Source of the DNA: Cornus controversa
Taxonomy: Eukaryota > Streptophyta > Magnoliopsida > Cornales > Cornaceae
NCBI GenBank assembly: GCA_026545225.1
Contig: CM048845.1
Location: forward strand, 91,762,533 to 91,826,532
Direction: 5' to 3'
DNA: 64,000 bases
This document shows, in pieces, positions 55,567 to 64,000 of this stretch. Position numbers and translations under genes: made by a program. The notes below the pieces were generated by a model. The model worked only from the letters and a program-made list of their open reading frames with translations. It made no database searches and had not been told where the DNA came from. Numbering within the stretch: the stretch's first letter is position 1; each line of letters opens with the position of its first letter.

Positions 55567-56277
55567 CTCAAAATAATGTCGCAATTTCTTTTTGGCTTGG
55601 ACGAGAGCCAAAATAACTTTCTCAGTTGGATTGTAGCGCTGTTCAGGGTCAGTCATTGACCTGCTGGAATAATAAACTGGATATTGCTTGTGGTCTTCTT
55701 CCCTCAAGAGTATAGCACTGGTGGATGACGAAGAGACCGCCAAGTAAAGATATAATCGCTCGCCTTCGGATGGCACAATCAAAATGGGTGGACTGGTCAT
55801 ATATCTTTTGAGATTGGCTAAAGCAATTCGTTGTTCATCCTGCCAAATGGTTTCTCCTTTGGATCGGATCGCGTCAAAGAAAGGTTTACACTTGTCTGAT
55901 AACTTGGAGATAAACCTGCTTAACGCGGCGATTCTGCCCGTAAGGACTTGTAGATCTCTAAAGGTTTTAGGTTCAGGATGTTCTACAAGTGTCTTGGTTT
56001 GTTCTGGATTGGCCGCTATCCCGGAACGGCTGACGATGTGACCTAAAAATTTGCCTTCGGTAACGCCGAATGTACACTTCGTAGGATTTAACTTGATGCG
56101 ATGTCTTCGGAGCACATCAAAGACTTCTTGCAAGTCTTTGTTATGATCCAACTTCTTTCGACTTTTAACAACTATATCGTTAATATAAGCTTCGATGCTG
56201 TGCCCCAGTTGCTTGGAAAACACCTTATTGACCATACGTTGAAATGTTGCCCCAGCATTTTTCAACCTGAAGGGCAT
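55528..56277 (-). pseudogene. RT C-terminal half and RNase H (open frame)
   Basis: 250-codon open frame: MPFRLKNAGATFQRMVNKVF, EAYINDIVVKSRKKLDHNKD, KCTFGVTEGKFLGHIVSRSG, LTGRIAALSRFISKLSDKCK, ILLREEDHKQYPVYYSSRSM and KKKLRHYFES. The catalytic YxDD reads Y-I-N-D, losing one of the two metal-binding Asp residues, so the RT is inactive. The upstream half (56706-56299) is separated by a TGA. The frame ends in antisense-ORF sequence at the deletion junction. Confidence 0.85.
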
Positions 56278-56298
56278 TACCCGATAACAATAGGTACC

Positions 56299-56706
56299 TC
56301 ATTCGGTTATGAAGGATATTTGTTCCTCATCACTCGGATTCATTGGAATTTGATTATAACCGAAGTATGCATCCAAAAAACTTAATTTCTCATAACCAGT
56401 AGTGGCATCTATCATTTGATCAATTTTAGGCAGGGGGTAACTATCCTTTGGACAAGCTTTGTTCAGGTTAGTAAAACTGATGCACACCCTCCATTTTCCA
56501 TTTTTCTTCTGAACAACGACCACATTAGAAATCCAGTCAGGATAGTACACTTCACGAATCAGCCCGGCGTTAAGTAATTTTTGTACTTCTTCAACAATGA
56601 TACGATTGCGTTCAAGCGCAAATCGTCGTTGGTGTTGCTTAACGGGTTGGATAGTGGGATTGACATTTAAACTTTGACATGCTGTATTGGGATGAATTCC
56701 GATCAT
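56299..56706 (-). pseudogene. RT N-terminal half (open frame)
   Basis: Contains RRFALERNRIIVEEVQKLLN, GLIREVYYPDWISNVVVVQK, KNGKWRVCISFTNLNKACPK, DSYPLPKIDQMIDATTGYEK and FLDAYFGYNQIPMNPSDEEQ, the fingers and first palm motif of Ty3/gypsy RT (with FLDAY carrying the first catalytic Asp). It ends at a TGA just before GTYCYRV, which leads into the next frame. Confidence 0.85.
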
Positions 56707-56999
56707 TCCAGAATGATCCCACGCAAAATGTTCAGATTACACTGAAGCAATTGTATAAGTTCCTCTTTCTCTATTCTAGTAGCATGAATCCCTATCCGGG
56801 TCGTTCGGGTCACGTCGGTGGGATTAATTTGTACTACTTGCAGACCTCAAGGGTGTGAATTTGATCGTCATCATCATTCTTCTTTTCTTCAGGGCAGGTT
56901 GCTAATTGCTATTGAGAAGGATGTTTGGTCTCCGGGAGTACTTCGATAGGTTCTGTGCCCTTTAACGCAACAACATAACACATTCGGGCTGCCACTTGA

Positions 57000-57420
57000 T
57001 TGCCCCAAATATTTTTAGTGCTTTTTCCGTTAACTGACAAATATTTCATCACCTGATGGAGCGTTGAGGGAACCCCCCTTATCCTATGAATCCATCATCT
57101 GCCAAGGATAACATTGTAAGGTGAATTAACTTCAATGATTACAAAGATTTCGTTCAGAGTTCTATGTGCCGCTACTATGGGTAGGATGGCGGTTTCGAAA
57201 GGGGTTACTCGAGTTTCATCAAACCCAATAAGGGGATTGTGGGTTTGATAGGCTTGATCTGCCGTGAAACCCAATTGTTTAAAGGTTGATCAGGTCATCA
57301 CATTGGCACTCGATCCTGTATCAACAAGGATGTGTCGAACGAGGCAACCTGCTATTGTCAAAGTAAGGACTAACGGATCTTCGTGCGATGACTGTACTTT
57401 TAGTATGTCCCATCGATGGA
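57000..57420 (-). pseudogene. Protease region
   Basis: Minus-strand HILVDTGSSANVM near 57300-57340 is an intact retropepsin D-T-G active-site block. It is followed by a TGA, then QLGFTADQAYQTHNPLIGFD and, near 57080, a WIHRIRGVPSTLHQVMKYLS block. The stop after the active site means the domain is broken. Confidence 0.7.
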
Positions 57421-57499
57421 ACATAATGTCAGTTGAAACACGCTTTTCTGGAAAGTTGCTTGTTGTTGTCGCTTTTGTTACGTTCGTTCTTCGCCACCC

Positions 57500-58850
57500 T
57501 TTAATTGTGTGAACATCAGATTTCCACTATTGGGCGTGTCCATGAATTGTGTCTATGACCTTTGCTGGTGAAGCTTCATTTGTTTTTTGAGTGAACTGAT
57601 GTGTAGTTGTACGGGAGGGCATATCAGATAATACATAATCTGACAATTCTCCTCTGGATATGAGGAGTTCTACCTGGTTGCGTAAATTTCGGCAATCATT
57701 GATGATGTGTCCCACATTTTTATGGAAAGATCAATATTTTGTTCTATCTCTGGATTCAATTGGAGCGATCAAAAGAGGGGGATTCTGAAATATGCCTCTA
57801 TTGACAGTTTCTTGGAATAGACGACTCAAGGTTACCTTTAGGGGGGTTTCCCTTCAGTCAACCCTGGGTCTTTTTTCAGAGGTAAGGTTGGAGGGATTTG
57901 ATCGATTTTCGTTCGGTTGGTTGATCAGCGGCCTATTCCTGGGGGGGGGGCTACGGTAATGAGAGAAGATGGCTGAACTTGTCGGGACTTGTCATCTTCA
58001 ATGGCGATATATCCCTGAGCTTTGTTGTTCAGCATTCCCATATTTTTAGGGGGTTTTCTTAACAGTGCTTGGTAAAATTCAGTGCCACTGTTCATATCCA
58101 CCAGGAAAGCTTCTACCGCCGTGGATTGATCGCATTCGTCGATCAGAGATATTTCGAGATTAAAAAAGGAAGAAAAGTTTTCAACGGCTCCCCATTGGCA
58201 TGTTTGAGGGTGAACAAAGAAGATACTGTCTTCTTAGGTCACCGATTACCCACATGTTGGGTTATAAATTGCTCACAAAGAGCTTGAAAGTTAGCAATCA
58301 TTCTAGGGGGTCGTTGTTTAAACCATATTAGTGCTGAACCACTGAGGGTAGTTAGAAACATACGACATATAAGATTATCATCATCTGCATTTAGAGCCAT
58401 CCATTGCTAGACGTGATAAATATGTTCGATGGGATCAGTTCGTCAGTTAAAACTGGTGAACGATGGTAGTTTGAACTTTGCTGAAATATCAGATTGCAGG
58501 ATATGATTTGCAAAAGGTGACTGTAAAACACCTCTCACTGCTTGAGCGGCAAGGTCTGATGGAGTTTCAGTTCAGAAATCACGCCTGATCATATCGACTT
58601 CTTTCTGGATTTGTTCTTGTATTGTCTTTTGTTCGTTCGATCGTACTGGGTCAATATCAGAACTTGGCTCAGCGCAAGCAGGGTATCTGGTTGGCTCGTT
58701 ATTCATCATATCCCTATCAGAGCATTTATGTGTTCGTGCTCGATGTTCTATCTCTTCGTGCTGGTGGCTGGAATGATTGATAGAGTCTGGTGGTAAATGT
58801 CTGTCTCCTTGTACTTCGTCACGTAGTCGTGCATTTTCTCGTTGTAACAT
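57500..58850 (-). pseudogene. gag pseudogene
   Basis: N-terminal piece 58850-58572 (MLQRENARLRDEVQGDRHLP, EQIQKEVDMIRRDF), then degenerate capsid blocks LICRMFLTTLSGSALIWFKQ and ANFQALCEQFITQHVGN (58250-58390), LFTLKHANGEPLK (58185-58220), and the zinc-knuckle tail MGHIINDCRNLRNQVELLIS (57715-57656). Several stops and frameshifts. Confidence 0.75.
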
Positions 58851-59004
58851 CTTTACTTAATGTTTTAATGCTTCATTATTCCTACATTCATCGTCACCCA
58901 TACTTGGTGGGGAATCATCGGTGTAAGTGGCTGCTCAAGTGGACCCTACCATTACGTTCTGATAACGGTGGTTCGATAATTATGTGGATCTTTTCGTAAG
59001 TTTC

Positions 59005-59019
59005 CCACAAACGGCGCCA
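59005..59019 (-). promoter_or_regulatory. Primer-binding site
   Basis: TGGCGCCGTTTGTGG on the minus strand, three bases after the 5' LTR end. Same design as the other family members. Confidence 0.8.
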
Positions 59020-59022
59020 AAG

Positions 59023-59468
59023 TGTAAGTGTCAAAAATCTTAATACGAAATACACTTTAAATTTGGTAGTAGTTTCAAGTATTAAAGAACAAATACTCAA
59101 TAGATCTTGTCAATATATTTCTATTTTATTTCGTTCCAAAAAAGATTTTTTTTACAATGGGGTCTCTCTCCTTTTATACTGTTTTCCTGAGCATGAGGTG
59201 GCATGATAATGATGAATTTGTCTTTAGCCATTATCTTCGGTTGTCTTTATCCTTGGTGAGTAGATCGATCCTGTCATCCGAAGCATGAGGTGGTTTTGTG
59301 GGTGTTGTGCTGGACTGGTATTTGTCTGTGTTTATTGTATTACTTTGGGCTTGTATTTAACAATGTTGGGTTTGTGTTACTAGTCTGGGCTTTTCCTTTT
59401 TGGGCTTTACATACTCTGGGCCTGTTTGGGCCTTAATTATTTTGGCCCACACTTTATTGTGGCCCACA
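59023..59468 (-). repeat. 5' LTR (446 bp)
   Basis: On the minus strand TGTGGGCCACAATAAAGTGT to TTTTTGACACTTACA; about a dozen differences from 54198-54643. Confidence 0.95.
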
Positions 59469-59641
59469 ATTACTCATTCATTTTCAGTGTTGAAAGGAAA
59501 ATATAAATCAAAAAAATGAAAAAGAAAGTAGTAGCATAAGAATTTTAAAAGAAAGAGTATGCCCTCCAAATCCATCTTCTCACTCCATATAAATTGAAAA
59601 CTTTCAACTTTTTCATTATTATATATATTTTGTTTTGTTGG

Positions 59642-59794
59642 TAGGGTTGCACAAAGAACCGGTGAAATCATAAAGAAATTTAGCTAAATCGAACCGAACT
59701 GTTCACTACGGTTGAGATTCAGATTCCGGTTCCGATTCTAAATTTTAGAAACCGTTCACTATGATTTCGGTTCCAATCATTGGAACCGGAACTG

Positions 59795-59832
<38 letters not shown>

Positions 59833-60049
59833 TATAAAATCATTGTAATAGTTATAATAATCTTTTGTTATGTAAAAATTTTTAAACAATGAAGTTATTA
59901 TAACTATTATATAGTTAAATACAACTCCTATAATAACCGAATTGAATCGAACTCATTTATTTCAATTTCAAAATTAATGAACCGTTGGGAACGGATTTGA
60001 TTCTGATTTTCTCAATAACTGTAAGTAACCGAATTGTGTACATCCCCTA
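59642..60049. mobile_element. hAT-like MITE candidate
   Basis: Ends TAGGGTTGCACAAAGAACCGG-like (left) and CCGAATTGTGTACATCCCCTA-like (right), imperfectly inverted. The interior is rich in GGTTCCGATT/GGAACCGGAA motifs, as in hAT-related MITEs. It contains a (TA)n run (59798-59826). Flanking 8-mers TTTGTTGG and ACTTGTAA do not match, so the call is tentative. Confidence 0.45.
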
Positions 60050-60517
60050 ACTTGTAAGTGCCTTGTAAGTTGTGGGTCATTCTATTTTTACAGTATAATT
60101 TGCACTATGTAGATATATATGTAACCCAATATTATTTATTTATTTTTATGTATATTTCTTGCTCTATTATTGCTGTATAGATTTGTTGTAGCATGAACTT
60201 GACTTTTTATGTAGTTGTGTTGATTTTTTTAAAAAAAAACACTTTAAGGTTAACAAACATGTTTTTCTGTTTATGATTTTTAAAATAAGTCAAAATTTTT
60301 TTGTTATCAAACAACACTTATGTTAATCGATAAATAAAATCGTAACATAAATACTAATTATATAAACACATAAACAATAAATACTAAATATAACATACTC
60401 TCAATATTTATTCTAATATTTACATTGTGTTGTTAGTGTGTTTGATTTATCAAATATTAACAGTAGTGGAGAAAGCAGTTAGCGAGGACGTCGTCATGTC
60501 GGTTGGACTTTAGAGAC

Positions 60518-60524
60518 TATAAAA
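60518..60524 (+). promoter_or_regulatory. TATA box of the RRM protein gene
   Basis: TATAAAA 345 bp upstream of the ATG at 60869. The intervening 5' UTR appears to contain an intron with donor AAG/GTATCG (intron starts 60691) and acceptor TTCATTTGCAG/GTTCG (intron ends 60823). Such leader introns are common in plant RNA-binding protein genes. Confidence 0.55.
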
Positions 60525-60868
60525 CGTCGTCGTTGGTACATGTATTTGTTCAAATAATCCCCAAATCAACATTTCGAACTACAATCGAATATTTCACGCA
60601 TTCGAGACTTCCCTCGACGCGGCGGCGTTAGGGTTTCTGCTACCACAAACACCAGACTCAAAATTTCGTCTAAAACCCTTATCTAGGAAGGTATCGATCC
60701 ATCGTAGAAGGGGGTCATCGAATGTTTCTAGGGTTTTCATTCTCTTTCTAGGGTTTCTAGAAACGAAGGCATCGGAGCTAAGCTACTAGGGTTAGTTTGG
60801 AAATAATCTTTCTTCATTTGCAGGTTCGTAGGTAGAGATATAGAGAGAGGAAAAGGGTATAAACCCAA

Positions 60869-61265
60869 ATGGATGGTGATGTTGCAGAACAAATTCACGC
60901 CGTTAATGGCGATGAACAACAGGACCAACAAGATGTTGAGGAACAAACCGAACAAGATTTTTATTCAGACGAACAACATGTAGATGATGACAGTGCAGGC
61001 GATGAGATAAAGCGTTCCATCGATGACGACAATCGTGATTCCTCTACAGGGTTAGTTTTGTAGTCTGTGCAGGTCCTAGGGTTCAATTTCTTTAGAATTT
61101 TAGAATTTCAATTATATACATGTAGTGTTTTTAGAGGAGAGCGACTTCTTCATATGAGTGCCCCTCCATGAAATGCTCGAGAGTTATACGCAGAAAGTAA
61201 CCATTCGTTTTTCTTGTGTGGTAGAAAACTTTTTGTTGGAGGCGTTGCTTGGGAGACAACAGAAG
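60869..61265 (+). CDS. RRM-type RNA-binding protein (hnRNP-like), 5' end only
   Basis: Two exons are visible, 60869-61050 and 61225-61265, both with consensus GT/AG borders. The frame joins as ...DSST-G-KLFVGGVAWETTE. The first 60 residues are acidic and Gln-rich (MDGDVAEQIHAVNGDEQQDQ, then EEQTEQDFYSDEQHVDDDSA), followed by KLFVGGVAWETTE, the beta-1 strand (RNP2, residues 62-68) and start of helix 1 of an RRM. Plant hnRNP-A/B-like and glycine-rich RNA-binding proteins have this arrangement, an acidic leader and then (K)IFVGGxxxETT. The rest of the RRM, probably a second RRM and the C-terminus must lie beyond 64000. Likely nuclear RNA processing; the exact member is not identifiable. Confidence 0.8.
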
Positions 61266-61692
61266 GTATGAGATGGGGCTCATTGCAATACACACACATA
61301 TATTGTTATGTATTTTATATTGAATTAAATTGTTTATGACCTTCCCATGAGGATGTAATTAGCTCATTCTATTTCACATTGGATTTGGGATTAGCATTTC
61401 TCTGCATTGTGCTTGGAATCATTTTAATGATTAGGGGAAATAAAAACTTATACTTTCGATATCTCTGTTTTTATCCTTTGTCTATGAAGCTTTTTACTTT
61501 TCAATACACGATATTGTTGCTTAAAAGTTTATATAGGAGTGTTATTTAGAGTAAATCTGTCACGAGGATGCTCTCACTATGAGCTTGCCCTCACAGCTCT
61601 TGGATCAAGAGGCACACTCTGTCACTCTCACATACTCTCAATTGAACTGCCTCATGGTAGTTTTTTCCTTTAATTTACAAATTTGATGATTT

Positions 61693-61890
61693 AATATTTG
61701 ATCCTTTTAGAAATAAATGATGTTAGCTTTTGTTTTCTTTAGATTGAATTTGTTTGGAGATGGGAATTGGGATTGATAGTGCCAGCTTTCATGACATAAT
61801 ATTTGATCCTTTTAGAAATAAATATGTTTGCTTTTGTTTTCTTTAGATTGGATTTGTTTGGTGATGGGAATTGGGATTGATAGTGCTAGC
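61693..61890. repeat. 105-bp tandem duplication
   Basis: Two close copies of AATATTTGATCCTTTTAGAA, ATAAATxATGTT, GCTTTTGTTTTCTTTAGATT, GxATTTGTTTGGxGATGGGA and ATTGGGATTGATAGTGCxAG. Few differences, so fairly recent. Confidence 0.85.
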
Positions 61891-62525
61891 ACTAACATTC
61901 TCAGTTGTGTTATGTTTGAAATATCTATATATTTATATAGGTAAATGTTAATTGGAATAGTACTTTGGAAATAAAGGTTGTATTAAAAGAATAATCAAAA
62001 TGCTATAATCAGTTTTTTATATTTAAAAATAGTATACTTAAATTATTTGACGTATAACTCAGTTGTTAAAAATAAGAAAAAATGATGGCATGACTTGAGT
62101 TAAATCAAACAATGTACAATTCAAATATTTTGGATTAATTCAACTCCTAGACCTTCCAAACGAAGTTATATTTCCACATTAATGTGCTACGAGTTCAAGT
62201 GGGGTACAAGCTGTAATGATGTTCTATTAACATTAGTGGGTTCGAATTAGGAGATTATGGGATGGATTAATGATGTGGCTTTTTTCTTTTCTTTTATTTT
62301 TTACAAGGGGTGGAGATCATAATTATGAGTAAACAAATATAATAGTTAGGTTCTATGTTTCATGGATACTCAAATATTTGTGGATTACACATGCCCAGGA
62401 GGAATAAATGTCGATAAATTGGATATATTGCAAACTCCGTAGTATGGATATGCTGATGGATGTATTGCAAGATATCTTTATCATTTTTGACTTACCGAAA
62501 AAGAAAATCTCATTTTAAATTAATA

Positions 62526-62790
62526 CTTCCTCCGTCCCAAGGTAGGGCCCATGCTTTCCCTTTTGGGATGTCCCGGAATAAGTGTCCACTTTTCTTTTTG
62601 GGATGTATCAAATTTAAACCTTCCAAATTGTCCTTAAGTTTTGAAAACTCTTCAAATTATGAAATTAATAAAGGAATTTTTAAAATTTTTTCGGCTAGTT
62701 TTATAATTTTTAAGGTGGTCAATGCATTAAATGCATGACCTCTTAAAGTTGGAGTTCCAAAATGTGACACTTATTATGGGACAGAGGGAG
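62526..62790. mobile_element. Stowaway-type MITE (265 bp)
   Basis: Left end CTTCCTCCGTCCCAA and right end ATGGGACAGAGGGAG form imperfect inverted repeats of the CTCCCTCCGTCCC type typical of Stowaway (Tc1/mariner) MITEs, with a TA duplication on both sides (62524-62525, 62791-62792). Located in the intron of the RRM gene. Confidence 0.85.
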
Positions 62791-64000
62791 TAAAACATAA
62801 TAAAATATCATGGATAATGTTGATGAAAGGATACATTAAGGTCATGGAAACAAAGATATAACAGGTATTTTATTCCATTCATGTTTGAACTTGGCATGAT
62901 ATAGTTACACGAATGGTATATATATCCGGCATCCCTACTATTGGAAGCATTGTCTGCATAATGTCCAAAATAGGGGAATGATACACTTTGTTAGCTCAGA
63001 AATTTGATAAGATGCCTTGTAAAATTAGTCTTATTGCACGAGTGTATCACAAAAAGGCCCCGAGTCGAAGAAGAAAAAGTTTGGTCATAGTGATCATTCG
63101 ATTTTGTCCTTGTGTTCCAATTTTTAGGGAACACAAGAAGATAAAATTAAGACTTGCTCCTGCATTTCCACCCTATATTCGTGCCATCAGTTAGGTCATT
63201 GGTATTGGCAGAGTAGAGGATGGGCTGCTAGAGTGTTTGCCAGTTAAAAGTAAACCAGAATTGTGAAAAAATTGTAAAGAGTTCTCTTTCTTTTCTCCTC
63301 TAACTCTGATTCAGGTGATATTTTTTATGAACTCTTTTGAGTAATTGAGTGTCTATGACAATTTCTAGTGCCAGGTTGATAAAGGTTAGTGGTGAAGTTT
63401 TGGAAAGATGTAACTTGTACAGATATTTTTTGTTTTTTCAATTAAATTAGAAGGATAGATCTCATGGTTGAGCTTGGGATCTCTTATAGTTATCTCATGT
63501 CAATTATTTGGACATTTATTAGGAATATGTTTGATTACTTACTAAATAAAATGAGTGAATTCTCTTGGTATATGATCATTTTATCAGGAAGTTCCATGCA
63601 GCCAGCTACTAGTATAAGTAGAAGCAGGGGCTAATTTGCTTGTTTGTAGTTATGATTTGATAATTTCTGAAGGCCAAAGCATGATTTTCTAGTTGGGCAT
63701 TGATTTATGCCCCCAAATAATTGTCATTGATTACCATTTCTTCTTTTAGAGAGGGGGGTCGGTTGCACATTTAAGGAACTTTTCCTGTCTTGTTTGTGAG
63801 CAAATAACAAGAGACATGTGAAACAGTTGTCATTTCATGAAATCCCAAACTTTTATGCATGTCCCAAACCGTTCAAGTTATATGATGAAATAATTGTGTC
63901 ATTTTATATGCTTTGTGAAACACAATACTTGTGTCATCTGATTTCCTTGCTGAAGCTTGTTTACTTGGTGATGTATGTTTTAGTAGCTGGCTGGTGGCAA

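Larger units (their letters stand above)
54198..59468 (-). mobile_element. Young deleted Ty3/gypsy element (5.3 kb)
   Basis: Minus-strand element with 446-bp LTRs at both ends and the perfect 5-bp target duplication ATTAC (54193-54197 and 59469-59473). The LTRs differ at only about a dozen sites by eye, all in the right-hand half of the minus-strand LTR. It contains gag, protease, RT and RNase H; integrase is missing because RNase H codons run straight into the antisense ORF near 55540. Several stops are present. The primer-binding site and polypurine tract (GGGGCAAAG, 54644-54652) are intact, so mobilisation in trans is conceivable. Confidence 0.9.
61266..64000 (+). other. Intron 2 of the RRM gene (runs off the window)
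   Basis: No continuation of the RRM (expected helix 1 and an RGFGF-type RNP1 block) was found up to the window end, so at least 2.7 kb is intron. It contains the tandem duplication at 61693-61890 and the Stowaway MITE at 62526-62790. The short open frames here show no recognisable domain. Confidence 0.6.

Noticed and set aside
62460..62738. 92-codon plus-strand open frame
   Set aside because: Mostly covers the Stowaway MITE; not a gene.

Overview
This is plant nuclear DNA, almost certainly from a eudicot. It is AT-rich, its genes have many introns with GT/AG borders, it holds nested LTR retrotransposons and MITE-like elements, and its recognisable host genes are plant families: a cell-wall type acid invertase with the 9-nt mini-exon, a NAP1 histone chaperone ending in a CKQQ farnesylation box, and the 5' end of an RRM RNA-binding protein gene. 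I cannot name the species. No tRNA, rRNA, CRISPR array or bacterial-type gene was seen.

Layout. 1-4142: 3' part of a decayed Ty3/gypsy element (plus strand) with two tandem-repeat arrays, an antisense ORF and a 3' LTR. 4143-9295: a diverged duplication (copies A and B). Copy A is interrupted by the LTR element, copy B by a 1.4-kb hAT element with a perfect 8-bp target duplication. 11403-12466: invertase pseudogene. 14375-17103: intact 7-exon invertase gene with a (CT)n(AT)n tract beside its TATA box. 18307-21760: second decayed Ty3/gypsy element (plus). 22006-23177: non-autonomous TIR element. 24410-24640: another invertase fragment. 24989-25489: Tourist-like MITE. 25846-31066: NAP1 gene (minus, 12 exons). 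33301-47135: a TIR element split by two minus-strand Ty3/gypsy elements (33654-37304 and 37580-46902). 47146-53877: further TIR elements, a TRIM and three MULE-type elements. 54198-59468: a younger Ty3/gypsy element (minus) with near-identical LTRs and a perfect 5-bp target duplication. 60518-64000: start of an RRM gene whose second intron runs off the window.

How the parts relate. The host genes are unrelated housekeeping or metabolic genes, not an operon or cluster: apoplastic sucrose cleavage, nucleosome assembly and RNA binding. The three invertase-like pieces record a local tandem duplication of which one copy survives.

The most notable signal lies in the retrotransposons. Three separate Ty3/gypsy insertions carry, between pol and the 3' LTR, an ORF on the strand opposite gag-pol, and all three share one recognisable protein block (a hydrophobic F-x-x-F segment followed by P-x-Q-[VL]-x-PN or a decayed form of it). 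In the largest copy this antisense gene seems to have introns and a charged, possibly coiled-coil tail. Extra ORFs downstream of pol, some antisense, are known in Tat-lineage plant elements such as Grande and RIRE2. I infer that this is a retained antisense accessory gene with its own promoter.
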